Below are positions 26,121-36,176 of a stretch of 64,000 nucleotides of DNA, one piece after another. The stretch covers positions 17,293-81,292 of the forward strand of contig CANOWW010000003.1 of NCBI GenBank assembly GCA_947571115.1. Direction: 5' to 3'. Position 1 is the stretch's first letter. Every line of letters starts with the position of its first letter. The translations under genes were made by a program, and so were the position numbers. A model generated the notes under the pieces. It made no database searches. It saw only the letters and a program-made list of their open reading frames with translations, and was not told where the DNA came from. The DNA comes from an uncultured Clostridium sp. (GTDB taxonomy: Bacteria > Bacillota > Clostridia > TANB77 > CAG-508).

Positions 26121-27446
26121 TTATTTCTCAAGAAATCCTTTATAATGCCTCATGACTAATAATGACTCCAATTGTTGAATTGTTTCTAAAGCAACTCCAA
26201 CTACGATTAAGATGGAAGTTCCACCAAAAGACAAATTCAAATTTGAAAATCTAAGTAACATTGGCAAAATTGCGATAATACTTAAAAATACAGAACCAAC
26301 ACAAGTTAGTTTATTCAACGTACCTTTTAAATAATCAGCAGTTGGTTTTCCAGCTCTAATTCCTGGAATAAATCCACCATTTTGCTTGATATTAGCTGCC
26401 ACTTCATCTGGATTAAAGGTCGCATATGTGTAGAAAAATGTAAATCCTACAATCAACAAGAAATACACAATGGCATTTCCCAAAGAGTAACCCCATCCAA
26501 CACTTGAAGATGATGTCGCAATTGAAAATTTATATAGCCCTGCTAAAAATCCTGCACCACCAATTTTATCACTTGCGAAAATTTGAATAATCATTGCTGG
26601 AAACGTCATAAAACTGCTTGCAAAAATAATTGGCATAACACCTGCCATAGCAAGTTTTAATGGAATATGTGTATTTTGTCCACCATACATTTTTCTTCCC
26701 ACAACTTTTTTCGCATATTGCACAGGTACTTTTCTTTCCGCTTGTTGCACAAAGATAACTCCTGCAATCAATAAAATCGCACCAATGATAACAACTAAAG
26801 CCGTAACAATTCCCACTGTACTAATTCCTGTTTCTGTTACAATCAAATTCCAGATCTTTACAAGTCCAGATGGCAAGCTTGAAATAATACCGATAAAAAT
26901 AATCATCGAAATACCATTTCCAACACCTTTGCTTGTGATTTGTTCACCAAGCCACATAAGTATTGATGTTCCAGCAATTAACGAAACGACAATAAGTGCT
27001 CCTGTTAGAAATCCTGGATTGATAAATATATTGGAAGAACTATAAGAAATATAAATTCCCAATCCCTCAATAAAAGCCAACACTAATGCTAAAGCCTTCG
27101 TATATTTATTGACTTTAGCTCTTGAAGTTTCTCCACCTTCCTTCATTAATTTTTCTAACGAAGGAATAATCATTGCTAATAATTGAATAACAATTGATGA
27201 TGTAATATATGGCGTAATTGACATAGCAAAAATTGACAAATTTGAAAAAGCCCCACCTGATATTGTATCAATTAAACTAGCAAGTGACCCTGTGCTAGAT
27301 GCCATTGACTCTGCCAAAGCAAAAGTATCCACACCAGGCACAGTTATATAACAGCCAAAACGAAAGATAAGAATTAACAATAGTGTATATAATAAACGTT
27401 TACGAACATCTGGTGTTTTAAAAGCATTTTTTATTGTTTTAAACAT
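26121..27446 (-). CDS. secY: Protein translocase subunit SecY, 441 aa
   Basis: This is the channel subunit of the Sec translocon, with ten predicted transmembrane helices. Conserved pieces include 'PDVRKRLLYTLLLILIFRFG' at the start, 'LAMIIPSLEKLMKEG', 'GIGNGIS'-like 'KGVGNGISMIIFIG' and 'QQAERKVPVQYAKKV'. SecE is encoded at 61008; SecG is not in the window. It is located between rplO and adk as expected. Confidence 0.98.
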   Translation of the reverse strand: MFKTIKNAFKTPDVRKRLLYTLLLILIFRFGCYITVPGVDTFALAESMASSTGSLASLIDTISGGAFSNLSIFAMSITPYITSSIVIQLLAMIIPSLEKLMKEGGETSRAKVNKYTKALALVLAFIEGLGIYISYSSSNIFINPGFLTGALIVVSLIAGTSILMWLGEQITSKGVGNGISMIIFIGIISSLPSGLVKIWNLIVTETGISTVGIVTALVVIIGAILLIAGVIFVQQAERKVPVQYAKKVVGRKMYGGQNTHIPLKLAMAGVMPIIFASSFMTFPAMIIQIFASDKIGGAGFLAGLYKFSIATSSSSVGWGYSLGNAIVYFLLIVGFTFFYTYATFNPDEVAANIKQNGGFIPGIRAGKPTADYLKGTLNKLTCVGSVFLSIIAILPMLLRFSNLNLSFGGTSILIVVGVALETIQQLESLLVMRHYKGFLEK

Positions 27447-27448
27447 TC

Positions 27449-27883
27449 TTAAACCACCTCACACTTTCCACCAATTGCTTCTATTTTTTCTTGAGCTGTT
27501 TTTGTAAATCTCTTTGCTTTTACATTTAACTTTTTCTCTAATTTACCAGTTGCCAAAATAACAATTCCGTCATTCGCTTTGCTGATAATGCCATCCTTGA
27601 TTAAAGTTTCAGCTGTCACATCAGTTGTTGTCGCTTTATTTAACATTGTCAAGGTAACTTCTGTATATGTTTTGGCATTGAAATTATTAAATCCTCTTTT
27701 TGGCAATCTTCTATATAATGGTGTTTGACCGCCTTCAAAGCCTCTTCTTACACCACCGCCTGACCTTGCTTTTTGTCCTTTTTGTCCTCTACCAGAAGTT
27801 TTTCCCAAGCCAGAGCTAATACCACGCCCAACTCTTTTCTTTGTTTTTGTTTTAACATTTGGATGTAAATTTCCTAGTTCCAT
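27449..27883 (-). CDS. rplO: 50S ribosomal protein L15, 144 aa
   Basis: The Gly/Arg-rich N-terminus ('[20 protein letters not shown]') and the globular end ('[18 protein letters not shown]') are typical. It binds 23S rRNA in late assembly. It lies 18 bp after rpsE, so rpmD (L30), normally between them, is missing. Confidence 0.98.
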   Translation of the reverse strand: MELGNLHPNVKTKTKKRVGRGISSGLGKTSGRGQKGQKARSGGGVRRGFEGGQTPLYRRLPKRGFNNFNAKTYTEVTLTMLNKATTTDVTAETLIKDGIISKANDGIVILATGKLEKKLNVKAKRFTKTAQEKIEAIGGKCEVV

Positions 27884-27901
27884 TTTTCACACCTCCTTTT
27901 T

Positions 27902-28393
27902 CTACATAATTTCAGAAACTTTCTTTCCTCTTTTTCTTGCAACTTCTTCCACTGTTTGCATATTTGTCAATGCATTGATTGTTGCAAAAACAACATTTCT
28001 AGGATTTGTTGTTCCTAAAACTTTTGAATTAATATCTTTATATCCTGCCAATTCTAATACAGGTCTTACACTACCACCAGCAATGATTCCAGTACCTTCT
28101 GAACCTGGTTTTAGCATGACTCTAGCACTACCGAATTTTCCGATATATTCATGAGGAATCGTTGTTCCAACAATTGGTACAGTGATTAAGTTCTTTTTCG
28201 CTTCTTCAATTGCTTTTTTGATAGCATCTGGAACTTCTGACGCTTTACCATTTCCAACGCCAATATGTCCTGCTCCATCTCCAACAACAACAACCGCACT
28301 AAATCTAAAAGTTCTACCACCTTTAACAACTTTAGCAACTCTGTTAATCGCAACAACTTTCTCTTTCAATTCAACTGACTTTTCTTCTTCCAC
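27902..28393 (-). CDS. rpsE: 30S ribosomal protein S5, 163 aa, GTG start
   Basis: The start codon is GTG at 28393, 9 bases after AAGGAG. The S5 motifs '[20 protein letters not shown]', '[20 protein letters not shown]' and '[18 protein letters not shown]' are intact. S5 shapes the mRNA entry site and affects accuracy. No accuracy-type substitution is obvious. This is worth knowing given the frameshift signals in the window. Confidence 0.97.
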   Translation of the reverse strand: MEEEKSVELKEKVVAINRVAKVVKGGRTFRFSAVVVVGDGAGHIGVGNGKASEVPDAIKKAIEEAKKNLITVPIVGTTIPHEYIGKFGSARVMLKPGSEGTGIIAGGSVRPVLELAGYKDINSKVLGTTNPRNVVFATINALTNMQTVEEVARKRGKKVSEIM

Positions 28394-28413
28394 GTTTTCT
28401 TTCTCCTTTCCAA

Positions 28414-28773
28414 TTAAAATTTCAATCCTGCTTCACGTGCTGCTTCTGCAATTTCTTTTACAACACCATGATAAATATATCCGCCTCTGTCAAAAACGAC
28501 TGTCTCTATATTTTTCTTAGCTGCTTTTTTCGCAATTGAAGTTCCTACTTCTTTTGCTGCTTCTTTATTTGCTTTTTTCGTTTTGATGTCCTTATCTAAA
28601 GTTGAAACGTAAACTAAAGTTTCACCTTTTGTATCATCTATAATTTGAGCAATAATATTTTGATTTGTTCTACAAACAGCTAATCTTGGAACTTCAGTAG
28701 TACCACTAATTTTGGTACGTACTCTTTTATGTCTTCTTTGACGTTCCGCTTTTCTATCTATTTTCGTAATCAT
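28414..28773 (-). CDS. rplR: 50S ribosomal protein L18, 119 aa
   Basis: It binds 5S rRNA with L5. The sequence has '[19 protein letters not shown]', '[15 protein letters not shown]' and the C-terminal '[20 protein letters not shown]'. Standard length, in order between rplF and rpsE. Confidence 0.98.
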   Translation of the reverse strand: MITKIDRKAERQRRHKRVRTKISGTTEVPRLAVCRTNQNIIAQIIDDTKGETLVYVSTLDKDIKTKKANKEAAKEVGTSIAKKAAKKNIETVVFDRGGYIYHGVVKEIAEAAREAGLKF

Positions 28774-28813
28774 AACAATCTCCTTTCTTTGTTTTGGGTT
28801 TACATAGTAGTTT

Positions 28814-28890
28814 TTTCTAATGAAGTTAACTTCGCTTCGCTACGTTAACAAAAGTATCCGTAACACTCCTACGTCGTTAACGGCTTACTT
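28814..28890. repeat. Structured intergenic element D2 at the end of rplF
   Basis: Second copy of the D1 plan: TAATGAAGTTAACTTCGC, GCTACGTTAAC, then AAAAGTA/TACTTTT and CCGT/ACGG arms. As in D1, one arm contains the stop codon region of the upstream ribosomal gene. Confidence 0.65.
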
Positions 28891-29424
28891 TTTACCAGCT
28901 TTACCTTCCTTACGTCTAATAACTTCATAATCGTATTTAATACCTTTACCACGATAAACCTCTGGTGGTCTTTTCGTTCTAATAACAGCAGCTGTTTGCC
29001 CTACTAATTCTTTATCAATTCCCTTTACAATGATTTCATTTTGGCTTGGCACATCAAAAGTAATTCCTTCTGGAGCATCCATCTCAACTGGATGAGAATA
29101 CCCTAAATTCATTACCAATTTATTTCCTTGTTTTTGTGCCCTATATCCAACACCATTGACTTCTAATTTCTTTTCAAAACCATCCACTGTTCCTATAATC
29201 ATGTTATTGATTAAAGTTCTGGTCAAACCATGCAAACTTCTGTTTTTAGGTTCGTCATCTGGTCTTGCTACTTTTAAAACTTTATCTTCTAAAGTTACTT
29301 TCATATTTTCATGAACTTCTCTTTCCAATGTTCCTTTTGGTCCTTTTACTGTAACTTTTTGTCCATCAATTTTAACTTCCACATTGTCTGGTACAGTAAT
29401 TGGCTTATTTCCTATTCTTGACAT
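28885..29424 (-). CDS. rplF: 50S ribosomal protein L6, 179 aa
   Basis: Two repeated domains, beginning '[19 protein letters not shown]' with the C-terminal signature '[20 protein letters not shown]'. It binds 23S rRNA near the sarcin-ricin loop. Normal length. Its stop codon is part of a repeated structured element. Confidence 0.98.
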   Translation of the reverse strand: MSRIGNKPITVPDNVEVKIDGQKVTVKGPKGTLEREVHENMKVTLEDKVLKVARPDDEPKNRSLHGLTRTLINNMIIGTVDGFEKKLEVNGVGYRAQKQGNKLVMNLGYSHPVEMDAPEGITFDVPSQNEIIVKGIDKELVGQTAAVIRTKRPPEVYRGKGIKYDYEVIRRKEGKAGKK

Positions 29425-29499
29425 TTTATTTCTCCTTTCTTAGATTAATACACTATTTTAATAGGTATTTTTTCAGAATTTTATTATTGAAATTTTATA

Positions 29500-29898
29500 T
29501 TACCAAATATACGCTAAAACCTCGCCACCGATGCCCAACTCGCGAGCTTTTTTATCTGTTACAATCCCTTTTGATGTAGAAATCAAAGCAATTCCCAAAC
29601 CATTTAAAACTTTTGGTAATTCATCTTTATTAGCATAAATTCTCAAACCTGGTTTACTAATTCTTTTCAATCCGTCAATAACTCTTTTTCCATTTTCATC
29701 ATATTTTAAAGCAATTCTTAAAATCCCTTGCGTCCCATCTTCTATTTCTTCAAAAGATTTAATATATCCTTCTGCTAACAAATTTTCAGCAATTGCTTTT
29801 TTCATTTTTGATGCTGGAACATCAACTGTTTTGAATTTATTTGTATTAGCATTTCTTATTCTAGTTAACATATCTGCAATTGGATCTGTTATATTCAC
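29500..29898 (-). CDS. rpsH: 30S ribosomal protein S8, 132 aa
   Basis: The sequence '[19 protein letters not shown]' and the C-terminal '[20 protein letters not shown]' identify S8, which binds the central domain of 16S rRNA. In enterics S8 represses the spc operon; whether it does here is unknown. Standard length and position. Confidence 0.98.
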   Translation of the reverse strand: MNITDPIADMLTRIRNANTNKFKTVDVPASKMKKAIAENLLAEGYIKSFEEIEDGTQGILRIALKYDENGKRVIDGLKRISKPGLRIYANKDELPKVLNGLGIALISTSKGIVTDKKARELGIGGEVLAYIW

Positions 29899-29989
29899 GT
29901 TTTTTCCCTCCTTTTTATAATTTTTATGGATGCAATACTTCGTATTGCTACTGACACTGTAACTCGTTAACGCTTGAACAGTCTCAGCA

Positions 29990-30175
29990 TTACCAACTTG
30001 CTTTCTTTACACCAGGAATTTCTCCCTTATGAGCTAATTCTCTAAAGCAAATACGGCAAATTCCAAATTTTCTGATATAGCTATGAGGTCTACCACAAAT
30101 TCTGCATCTATTATATTCTCTTGTCTTATATTTTTGCTCTTTGGCACATTTCACTTTTAATGATTTTTTAGCCAT
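29990..30175 (-). CDS. rpsN: 30S ribosomal protein S14 type Z (zinc), 61 aa
   Basis: The start is the ATG at 30175 behind AAGGAGA. The protein '[20 protein letters not shown]' continues with '[10 protein letters not shown]' and '[11 protein letters not shown]', giving the four-Cys zinc site of the short S14 form. 61 residues is the usual size for this type. A repeated structured element lies between it and rplE. Confidence 0.97.
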   Translation of the reverse strand: MAKKSLKVKCAKEQKYKTREYNRCRICGRPHSYIRKFGICRICFRELAHKGEIPGVKKASW

Positions 30176-30220
30176 AGACTTCTCCTTTCTTTCACTCTTC
30201 CAATAACTAAAATTAATTAA

Positions 30221-30320
30221 AAACAAGTATAACAAGGCGGACAAATCAAAATTTTATGCGCATACTTTTGTATGTAAATAAAATTTTGTATGCAGTCCAA
30301 CACAGTTAGACGACGTTTTT
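30221..30320. repeat. Structured repeat, copy A (between rplE and rpsN)
   Basis: A ~100-bp imperfect palindrome. Outer arm AAAC...GTTT, then AAC/GTT, GGAC/GTCC, a long AT arm (AAAATTTTAT/ATAAAATTTT), and an apical part around GCGCATAC/GTATGT. It shares sequence anchors (AAACAAGTAT, AAGGC, GTA) and the full stem order with copies at 35076 and 58436. Confidence 0.7.
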
Positions 30321-30322
30321 CA

Positions 30323-30862
30323 TTAATTTTTAAAAGGCATTCCTAGTAAAGATAACAACTCTTTTGCTTCCTCATCAGTTTTAGCAGTTGTTACAAATAT
30401 AATGTCCATACCTCTTATTTTGTCAATTTTATCATATTCAATCTCAGGGAAAATTAATTGCTCTTTAATTCCCATTGAATAATTTCCTCTCCCATCAAAA
30501 GAGTGATTTGATACACCTCTAAAATCTCTTACTCTAGGCAATGCAACATTGAATAATTTTTGTGCAAAATCATACATCTTTCCGGCTCTCAACGTTACTT
30601 TGCAACCAATTTTAGCACCCTCTCTTAACTTAAATGCTGCAATTGATTTTTTAGCCTTTGTTACTACTGGTTTTTGTCCAGTAATAATTGTTAAATCATT
30701 GATTGCATTATCCAAAGCTTTTGGGTTATCTTTTGTTTCACCCAATCCAATGTTAATTACTATTTTCTCTAATTTAGGAACCTGCATAATTGATGTATAG
30801 TTAAATTTTTTCATTAAAGCTGGTACTACTTCTTTTTTATATTGTTCTTTAAGTACATCCAT
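30323..30862 (-). CDS. rplE: 50S ribosomal protein L5, 179 aa
   Basis: The start is the ATG at 30862 behind AAAGGAGGA. It has '[20 protein letters not shown]', '[20 protein letters not shown]' and a '[18 protein letters not shown]' end. It binds 5S rRNA and contacts P-site tRNA. 179 residues is the standard bacterial length. Confidence 0.98.
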   Translation of the reverse strand: MDVLKEQYKKEVVPALMKKFNYTSIMQVPKLEKIVINIGLGETKDNPKALDNAINDLTIITGQKPVVTKAKKSIAAFKLREGAKIGCKVTLRAGKMYDFAQKLFNVALPRVRDFRGVSNHSFDGRGNYSMGIKEQLIFPEIEYDKIDKIRGMDIIFVTTAKTDEEAKELLSLLGMPFKN

Positions 30863-30890
30863 TGTCTTAAAATTCCTCCTTTCCAACTAA

Positions 30891-31208
30891 TTATTTTATT
30901 CTCGCTCCGCATTTCTTACAAACACGTATTTTTTCGCCTTTTTCTTCTCCATATCCAATTCTTGTTACTTTTCCACATTTAGGACAAATCACATTTACTT
31001 TGCTACTATCAATTGGACATTCGCTTGAAATAATTCCGCCTTCTTCCCCTTGTCTTCTTGGTTTTACATGCTTTTTTCTCACATTCACACCTTTGACAAT
31101 GATTTTATTTTTTTTCGGAATTACTTCTAAAACTTCGCCAGTAGCATCTTTATCATTTCCTGACAAAATTTTAACATTATCACCTTTTTTTATTCTCAAT
31201 TTATTCAC
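30891..31208 (-). CDS. rplX: 50S ribosomal protein L24, 105 aa
   Basis: A KOW-type N-terminal domain ('IKKGDNVKILSGNDKDATGE') is followed by a domain with 'CPKCGK' and 'CKKCG', a four-Cys zinc ribbon as found in many Gram-positive L24 proteins. It starts early 50S assembly at the tunnel exit. Order rplN-rplX-rplE is standard. Confidence 0.97.
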   Translation of the reverse strand: MNKLRIKKGDNVKILSGNDKDATGEVLEVIPKKNKIIVKGVNVRKKHVKPRRQGEEGGIISSECPIDSSKVNVICPKCGKVTRIGYGEEKGEKIRVCKKCGARIK

Positions 31209-31333
31209 CTCTAATTCTTTTTAGATTTTCGAATTATATTATTCATGCGATAAAATTTTTCTAACGAAAAATTTTCCTGCATCTTTAATCTCTAACCTTT
31301 TGCAAGTTTTTCAAACTTTCAAAAGCTAAGAGC

Positions 31334-31702
31334 TTAAAGAACCTCTGGAGCCAAAGATAGTATCTTCAAATAATTTTTATCTCTTAACTCTCTTGCTACT
31401 GGACCAAAAATACGTGTTCCTTTTGGAGTTCCGTCATCACGAATAATAACAGCAGCATTTTCATCAAATTTTACATAAGAACCATCCGCACGTCTAGCTC
31501 CTTTTTTCGTTCTAACAACGACTGCTTTTACAACTTCTCCCTTTTTAACAACGCCACCTGGTGTAGCAGATTTGACAGAAGCAACTATCACATCACCGAT
31601 TTCGGCATATCTTCTATAGGACCCACCTAAACATCTGATACACATAATTTCCTTTGCACCAGTATTATCAGCTACTTTTAATTTAGTCTGTTGTTGTACC
31701 AT
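31334..31702 (-). CDS. rplN: 50S ribosomal protein L14, 122 aa
   Basis: Sequence '[20 protein letters not shown]' through '[20 protein letters not shown]' and 'SLAPEVL', almost consensus. It forms an intersubunit bridge. Full length. An AT-rich 125-bp spacer follows it before rplX. Confidence 0.98.
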   Translation of the reverse strand: MVQQQTKLKVADNTGAKEIMCIRCLGGSYRRYAEIGDVIVASVKSATPGGVVKKGEVVKAVVVRTKKGARRADGSYVKFDENAAVIIRDDGTPKGTRIFGPVARELRDKNYLKILSLAPEVL

Positions 31703-31852
31703 TTAAAAGTTCCTCCTTCTTTTATTTTTTAATGTATGCAACTTCGTTGCATAAGTAATCTCTAATAAAACAATCTTACTTCGCATAAGATATCTGTAAT
31801 CGGCATAGCCTCAACATCAATCTTAATTCTCATTCGCTTGTTTTATAAGAGC

Positions 31853-32125
31853 TTACTTAATAACAGCTTTTTCTACTATTCTAACAAGTCTCCATCTTTT
31901 ATCTTTTGATAAAGGTCTTGTTTCCATAACTTCGACTCTATCTCCTATTTTGCACTCATTATTTTCATCATGCGCTTTCAACTTATATGTTTTCTTTACT
32001 GTTTTTTTATAAATTGGATGTGTCACATTGTCTTCTACTGAAACCACAATGGTTTTATCCATTTTATCAGAAGTCACTGTACCAATCATTGTTTTACGAA
32101 GATTTCTTTCTCCCTGTTTTTCCAT
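31853..32125 (-). CDS. rpsQ: 30S ribosomal protein S17, 90 aa
   Basis: An OB-fold protein: '[20 protein letters not shown]', '[20 protein letters not shown]' and '[19 protein letters not shown]'. Standard length. A 150-bp spacer with small inverted repeats (about 31740-31850) separates it from rplN. Confidence 0.98.
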   Translation of the reverse strand: MEKQGERNLRKTMIGTVTSDKMDKTIVVSVEDNVTHPIYKKTVKKTYKLKAHDENNECKIGDRVEVMETRPLSKDKRWRLVRIVEKAVIK

Positions 32126-32153
32126 TAGGATATGTCTCCTTTCTTAATATTAT

Positions 32154-32351
32154 TTAATTGTTATTTAACTCTTTTTGTCTTAAAACTGTCTTTACTCTGG
32201 CAATTTCGCGTCGAACTTCTCGAATTCTCATCGGATTATCTAACCCATTTGTTGCCAAGCTAAATCTTAATTTAAACAATTCTGATTTTAGCTCGCTTAG
32301 TTCTTTTTCTAGCTCAGGTGAAGACATCTCATTTAATTTTTTATTCTTCAT
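32154..32351 (-). CDS. rpmC: 50S ribosomal protein L29, 65 aa
   Basis: A two-helix protein: '[19 protein letters not shown]', '[20 protein letters not shown]'. It sits at the tunnel exit near L23. Its start overlaps the rplP stop by 11 bp, indicating translational coupling. Confidence 0.97.
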   Translation of the reverse strand: MKNKKLNEMSSPELEKELSELKSELFKLRFSLATNGLDNPMRIREVRREIARVKTVLRQKELNNN

Positions 32352-32775
32352 CTAAATCACCGCCTACTTCTCTTTTTACAAATTTCGTTCTTACAGGTAA
32401 CTTATGACCTGCTAAACGCAATGCTTCTCTTGCAACTTCTTCTGAAATACCAGCTAATTCAAACATAACTCTACCTGGTTTTACAACTGCTACCCAATAT
32501 TCAGGAGCTCCTTTACCTTTACCCATACGAGTTCCAATTGGTTTGCTTGTAATTGGCTTATCTGGAAATACTTTGATCCAAACTTTACCACCTCTTTTGA
32601 TATAACGTGTCATCGCAATTCTGGCAGCTTCGATTTGGTTTGACGTAATCCAACCAGCGCTTGTTGCTTGAAGTCCAAATTCACCCTCGTTGACAACATT
32701 TCCTCTTGTCGCAACTCCTCTATTTCTACCTTTTTGCATTTTTCTAAATTTTGTTTTTTTAGGCATTAATGGCAT
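32341..32775 (-). CDS. rplP: 50S ribosomal protein L16, 144 aa
   Basis: '[20 protein letters not shown]' and '[20 protein letters not shown]' are typical. It contacts the A-site tRNA region. It overlaps rpmC and shares one base with rpsC, so the three are tightly coupled. Confidence 0.98.
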   Translation of the reverse strand: MPLMPKKTKFRKMQKGRNRGVATRGNVVNEGEFGLQATSAGWITSNQIEAARIAMTRYIKRGGKVWIKVFPDKPITSKPIGTRMGKGKGAPEYWVAVVKPGRVMFELAGISEEVAREALRLAGHKLPVRTKFVKREVGGDLDEE

Positions 32776-33437
32776 TAGTTTCTACCTCCTTCTTTCGCTT
32801 CTTTTTTGCTTGGTAGAATTTCACCTTTATAAATCCAAACTTTTACACCTATTTTTCCATAAGTTGTATCTGCTTCAGCAAATCCATAATCAATATCAGC
32901 TCTTAAAGTTTGCAATGGAATAGTTCCATCTTTATAAAATTCAGTTCTCGCCATATCTGCGCCACCTAATCTACCAGATACAGAAGTTTTAATTCCCAAA
33001 GCACCTGCTTTCATAGATTTTTGCATACATTGTTTCATCGCTCTTCTGAATGAAATTCTTCTCTCTAATTGACCTGCTATATTTTCCGCAACTAATTGCG
33101 CATCCGTGTCAATGTTTTTTACCTCTACAATATTTAGATTAACTTGTTTATTAATCATTTTTTCCAATTCATTTTTTAATGCTTCTGAAAGATTTCCACC
33201 TTTTCCAATCACTAGACCAGGTTTTGCTGTGTAAACATTTATTTTTACACATTTCGCAGTTCTTTCAATTTCCATTTTTGAAATTCCGCTAACATATAAT
33301 TTTTTCTTTATATATTTACGGATTTTATAATCCTCAACTAAGTAGTCACTGTAATTTTTTGAATCAGCATACCATTTTGAGTTCCAATCTCTAATCACAC
33401 CAACTCTTATTCCATTTGGATGAACTTTTTGTCCCAT
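32775..33437 (-). CDS. rpsC: 30S ribosomal protein S3, 220 aa
   Basis: The N-terminal part '[20 protein letters not shown]' is followed by a KH domain around '[20 protein letters not shown]' and the C-terminal domain '[17 protein letters not shown]'. S3 forms the mRNA entry channel with S4 and S5. Length is normal. Confidence 0.98.
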   Translation of the reverse strand: MGQKVHPNGIRVGVIRDWNSKWYADSKNYSDYLVEDYKIRKYIKKKLYVSGISKMEIERTAKCVKINVYTAKPGLVIGKGGNLSEALKNELEKMINKQVNLNIVEVKNIDTDAQLVAENIAGQLERRISFRRAMKQCMQKSMKAGALGIKTSVSGRLGGADMARTEFYKDGTIPLQTLRADIDYGFAEADTTYGKIGVKVWIYKGEILPSKKEAKEGGRN

Positions 33438-33456
33438 GTCCTTGTTAACTCCTTTC

Positions 33457-33831
33457 TTATTTACTCATTTCTCTTAAAATGATCGTTATATGACTCGTTC
33501 TTTTTCTAATTCTAACAGCAGAACCTTTTGCCGCAGGTCTAATTCTCTTTAATGTTGGACCCTGATTTGCATAAATCTCTGCAACATATAATTTACTTCT
33601 ATCCATAAAGTGGTTATTTTCTGCATTCGCGATTGCTGATTTTAGCAATTTTTCTAGAATTTCACTTGACGCTTTAGGTGCAAATTTTAATGTTGTTAAT
33701 GCTTCATCTATGTTTTTACCCCTAATTAAATCAGCAACAATTTTGACTTTTCTACTTGAAATTCTAGCATATTTTAAAACAGCTTTTGCTTCAATTCTAT
33801 CCACTTCGTTCTCTATTGCCTTTTCCTCCAC
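33457..33831 (-). CDS. rplV: 50S ribosomal protein L22, 124 aa
   Basis: '[20 protein letters not shown]', '[20 protein letters not shown]' and the hairpin loop end '[20 protein letters not shown]' line the exit tunnel. About 15 N-terminal residues are extra relative to the usual 110. Standard position between rpsS and rpsC. Confidence 0.97.
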   Translation of the reverse strand: MEEKAIENEVDRIEAKAVLKYARISSRKVKIVADLIRGKNIDEALTTLKFAPKASSEILEKLLKSAIANAENNHFMDRSKLYVAEIYANQGPTLKRIRPAAKGSAVRIRKRTSHITIILREMSK

Positions 33832-33866
33832 GGTTTATACCTCCTCTATCTAAATTTTAGAATCTC

Positions 33867-34142
33867 TTATTTTTTCGTTTTCTTATCTCCTGCGTGTCCT
33901 TTAAATGTTCTTGTTGGAGCAAATTCTCCTAATTTATGCCCAACCATTTCTTCAGAAACATAAACAGGCACATGCTTTCTGCCATCATAAACAGCAATTG
34001 TATGTCCGATCATCTGTGGGTAAATGGTAGAAGCTCTTGACCATGTTTTTAAGACTTCTTTTTTACCTGATTCATTCATGTTTTCTACTCTCTTAATCAA
34101 CTCAGGCGCAACAAATGGTTTCTTTTTGCTACTTCTTGACAT
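33867..34142 (-). CDS. rpsS: 30S ribosomal protein S19, 91 aa
   Basis: '[20 protein letters not shown]' and '[20 protein letters not shown]' are near consensus. It pairs with S13 in the 30S head. Normal length and order after rplB. Confidence 0.98.
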   Translation of the reverse strand: MSRSSKKKPFVAPELIKRVENMNESGKKEVLKTWSRASTIYPQMIGHTIAVYDGRKHVPVYVSEEMVGHKLGEFAPTRTFKGHAGDKKTKK

Positions 34143-34160
34143 AAAGATTTCTCTCCTTTC

Positions 34161-34988
34161 TTACTTTCTTCTCTTCACAATAAATTTGTTTGATTGTTTC
34201 TTTTTATTTCTTGTCTTATATCCCATAGCTGGCTTGCCCCAAGGAGTTAATGGTCCTGGTCTACCAACTGGCGCTCTACCTTCACCACCACCATGAGGGT
34301 GATCATTTGGGTTCATAACAGAACCTCTAACCGTTGGGCGAATTCCCATATGTCTTTTTCTACCAGCTTTTCCTAATTTAATGTTTTCATGGTCGCTATT
34401 TCCAATAGTTCCAATTGTTGCTCTACATCTAACACTAATTAATCTCATTTCTCCTGATGGAAGTCTAACATGTGCATAGGCTCCCTCTTTCGCCATAAGT
34501 TGTGCTTCTTGCCCAGCAGAACGAACTAATTTTCCACCTTGCCCTGGATTTAATTCAATATTGTGAATCATTGTACCAACTGGAATGCTTGAAATTGGCA
34601 TACTATTACCTGGCTTAATATCCACATTTTCACCTGAAATTACTTTGTCACCGTCTGTTAATTTTGCTGGTGCTAAAATGTAACTTTTGGTTCCATCTTC
34701 ATATTGAATTAACGCAATATTGGCACTTCTGTTTGGATCATATTCGATACCAATTACAGTAGCAACCATATCATCTTTTCTTCTTTTAAAATCAATCATT
34801 CTATATTTTTGTCTATTGCCCCCACCTTGATGTCTTACTGTAATTCTACCATAAGAATTTCTACCAGCATTTTTCTTCTTCTTTGCTAATAGAGATTTCT
34901 CTGGTGTTTTTTTCGTAACTTCTTCAAATGTTGAAGTTGTCATATTTCTTCTTGATGGTGTATAGGGTCTATAATGTTTAATTCCCAT
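34161..34988 (-). CDS. rplB: 50S ribosomal protein L2, 275 aa
   Basis: The family core '[20 protein letters not shown]', the conserved C-terminal '[20 protein letters not shown]' with the functionally important His, and '[14 protein letters not shown]' are present. L2 supports the peptidyl transferase centre. Length is standard. A structured repeat separates it from rplW. Confidence 0.98.
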   Translation of the reverse strand: MGIKHYRPYTPSRRNMTTSTFEEVTKKTPEKSLLAKKKKNAGRNSYGRITVRHQGGGNRQKYRMIDFKRRKDDMVATVIGIEYDPNRSANIALIQYEDGTKSYILAPAKLTDGDKVISGENVDIKPGNSMPISSIPVGTMIHNIELNPGQGGKLVRSAGQEAQLMAKEGAYAHVRLPSGEMRLISVRCRATIGTIGNSDHENIKLGKAGRKRHMGIRPTVRGSVMNPNDHPHGGGEGRAPVGRPGPLTPWGKPAMGYKTRNKKKQSNKFIVKRRK

Positions 34989-35075
34989 TTTTCTCTCTCC
35001 TTTTATTTAATTTATTTTCCTGGTTATTTCCAGATAATTTTACAACAAATCAATATTCAACTTAAATTTCTTTAA

Positions 35076-35176
35076 AAAGCAAGTATAGCTAGGCAACCAA
35101 ATTAAAAATTTAATGCGCGTACATAGGTACGTAATTTAAATTTTTAATGAAGGTTAACGACGCTAGACGCCGCTTA
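35076..35176. repeat. Structured repeat, copy B (between rplW and rplB)
   Basis: Same plan as 30221-30320, with compensatory base changes: outer arm AAGC/GCTT, next AGC/GCT, next AACC/GGTT, an AT arm (AAAAATTTAA/TTAAATTTTT) and the apex GCGCGTAC/GTACGT. This is the gap of 198 bp between rplW and rplB; nothing else is visible in it. Confidence 0.7.
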
Positions 35177-35186
35177 TTAATGAAAT

Positions 35187-35531
35187 TTATGCATTAAATG
35201 CATCAATTGAATCTTTATATTTTTTAGAAACCTTCACTTCTTTTCCGCCTTTGCCAAGATATTTAATATCTCCTGCTGCTGTGTCAATTGTAACAATTGC
35301 TTTCTTCCAATCAGAAGTCATTCCTCTATGAACGCCAACTCTTTTTGCTTTTCCTTTTACCGTCATTGTGTTCACATTTAATACTTTTACATCAAATAAT
35401 TTTTCAACTGCATTTCTAATTTCAACTTTTGTCGCTTTTTTAGCAACTTTGAAAGTGTACTTTCCATCTTGCATATCCATATTACTTTTCTCTGTAATAA
35501 TCGGCTTTATGATAATATCTTCCGCTACCAT
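35187..35531 (-). CDS. rplW: 50S ribosomal protein L23, 114 aa
   Basis: '[20 protein letters not shown]' and '[20 protein letters not shown]' identify L23, which is at the tunnel exit and docks SRP and trigger factor. A C-terminal extension of about 15 residues ('[14 protein letters not shown]') is mildly unusual. It abuts rplD. Confidence 0.97.
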   Translation of the reverse strand: MVAEDIIIKPIITEKSNMDMQDGKYTFKVAKKATKVEIRNAVEKLFDVKVLNVNTMTVKGKAKRVGVHRGMTSDWKKAIVTIDTAAGDIKYLGKGGKEVKVSKKYKDSIDAFNA

Positions 35532-36156
35532 TTAAGCATACACCTCCTCTAATTTCTTCACACTATCTACTGTTAGCACTAATTTTTTATATTTTAACAA
35601 ATCAAACACATTAATTGTAGCCACTGAACTTGTTCTCACACCTTCTAAATTTCTTGCTGATTTTTGAACTTTTTCATCTCCAGCTGGCAACATAATTAAT
35701 GCTTTTTCTTCCACTTTTAAATTTTTCATTGTAGTTGCCATTTGCTTTGTTTTAATTTCTTTCAAATCAAATTTGTCAACTACAACTAAATTATTTTCCA
35801 AAACCTTTGAACTTAAAATAGATTTAATCGCCAATCTCTTTTCTTTTTTATTCACTCTATATTTATAAGAACGTGGTTTTGGTCCGAAGCGCTATACCAC
35901 CTTTAATCCATTGTGGTGCACGGATAGAACCTTGTCTTGCACGACCAGTACCTTTTTGTCTCCATGGTTTTTTACCACCGCCTCTAACTTCGCTTCTTGT
36001 TTTTGTACTTTGCGTACCTTGTCTTTGGTTAGCCAAATAATTTATTAGAACACTGTGTACAACAGCTTCATTTGGTTCAATTCCAAACACTTCTTCTTTT
36101 AACTCTAAATCACTAACCTTCTTACCTTCTACGTTATATACTTCTACTTTAGGCAT
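35532..36156 (-). CDS. rplD: 50S ribosomal protein L4, needs a +1 frameshift (207 aa)
   Basis: Residues 1-90 ('[20 protein letters not shown]' to '...KGGIAL', including the tunnel-loop consensus '[19 protein letters not shown]') are in one frame, which stops eight codons after residue 90. The rest ('[20 protein letters not shown]' to the end) is in the +1 frame. The join is CTT C GGA: dropping the C of a zero-frame CGG gives 'IALGPKPRSY', where L4 families have a conserved Gly-Pro. The combined length of 207 is exactly standard for L4. L4 is essential and single copy, so the gene must work: by recoding at CGG, or because the extra base is an assembly error. Confidence 0.9.
35883..35886 (-). 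other. Putative CGG-A +1 frameshift site in rplD
   Basis: CTT CGG ACC in the zero frame, CTT C GGA CCA in the +1 frame. The zero frame stops seven codons after CGG. P-site codon CTT (Leu). The shift inserts the Gly of the conserved 'GPKPRS' segment of L4. Confidence 0.7.
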
Positions 36157-36176
36157 TTTGTTTTCCTCCTTCCTTT

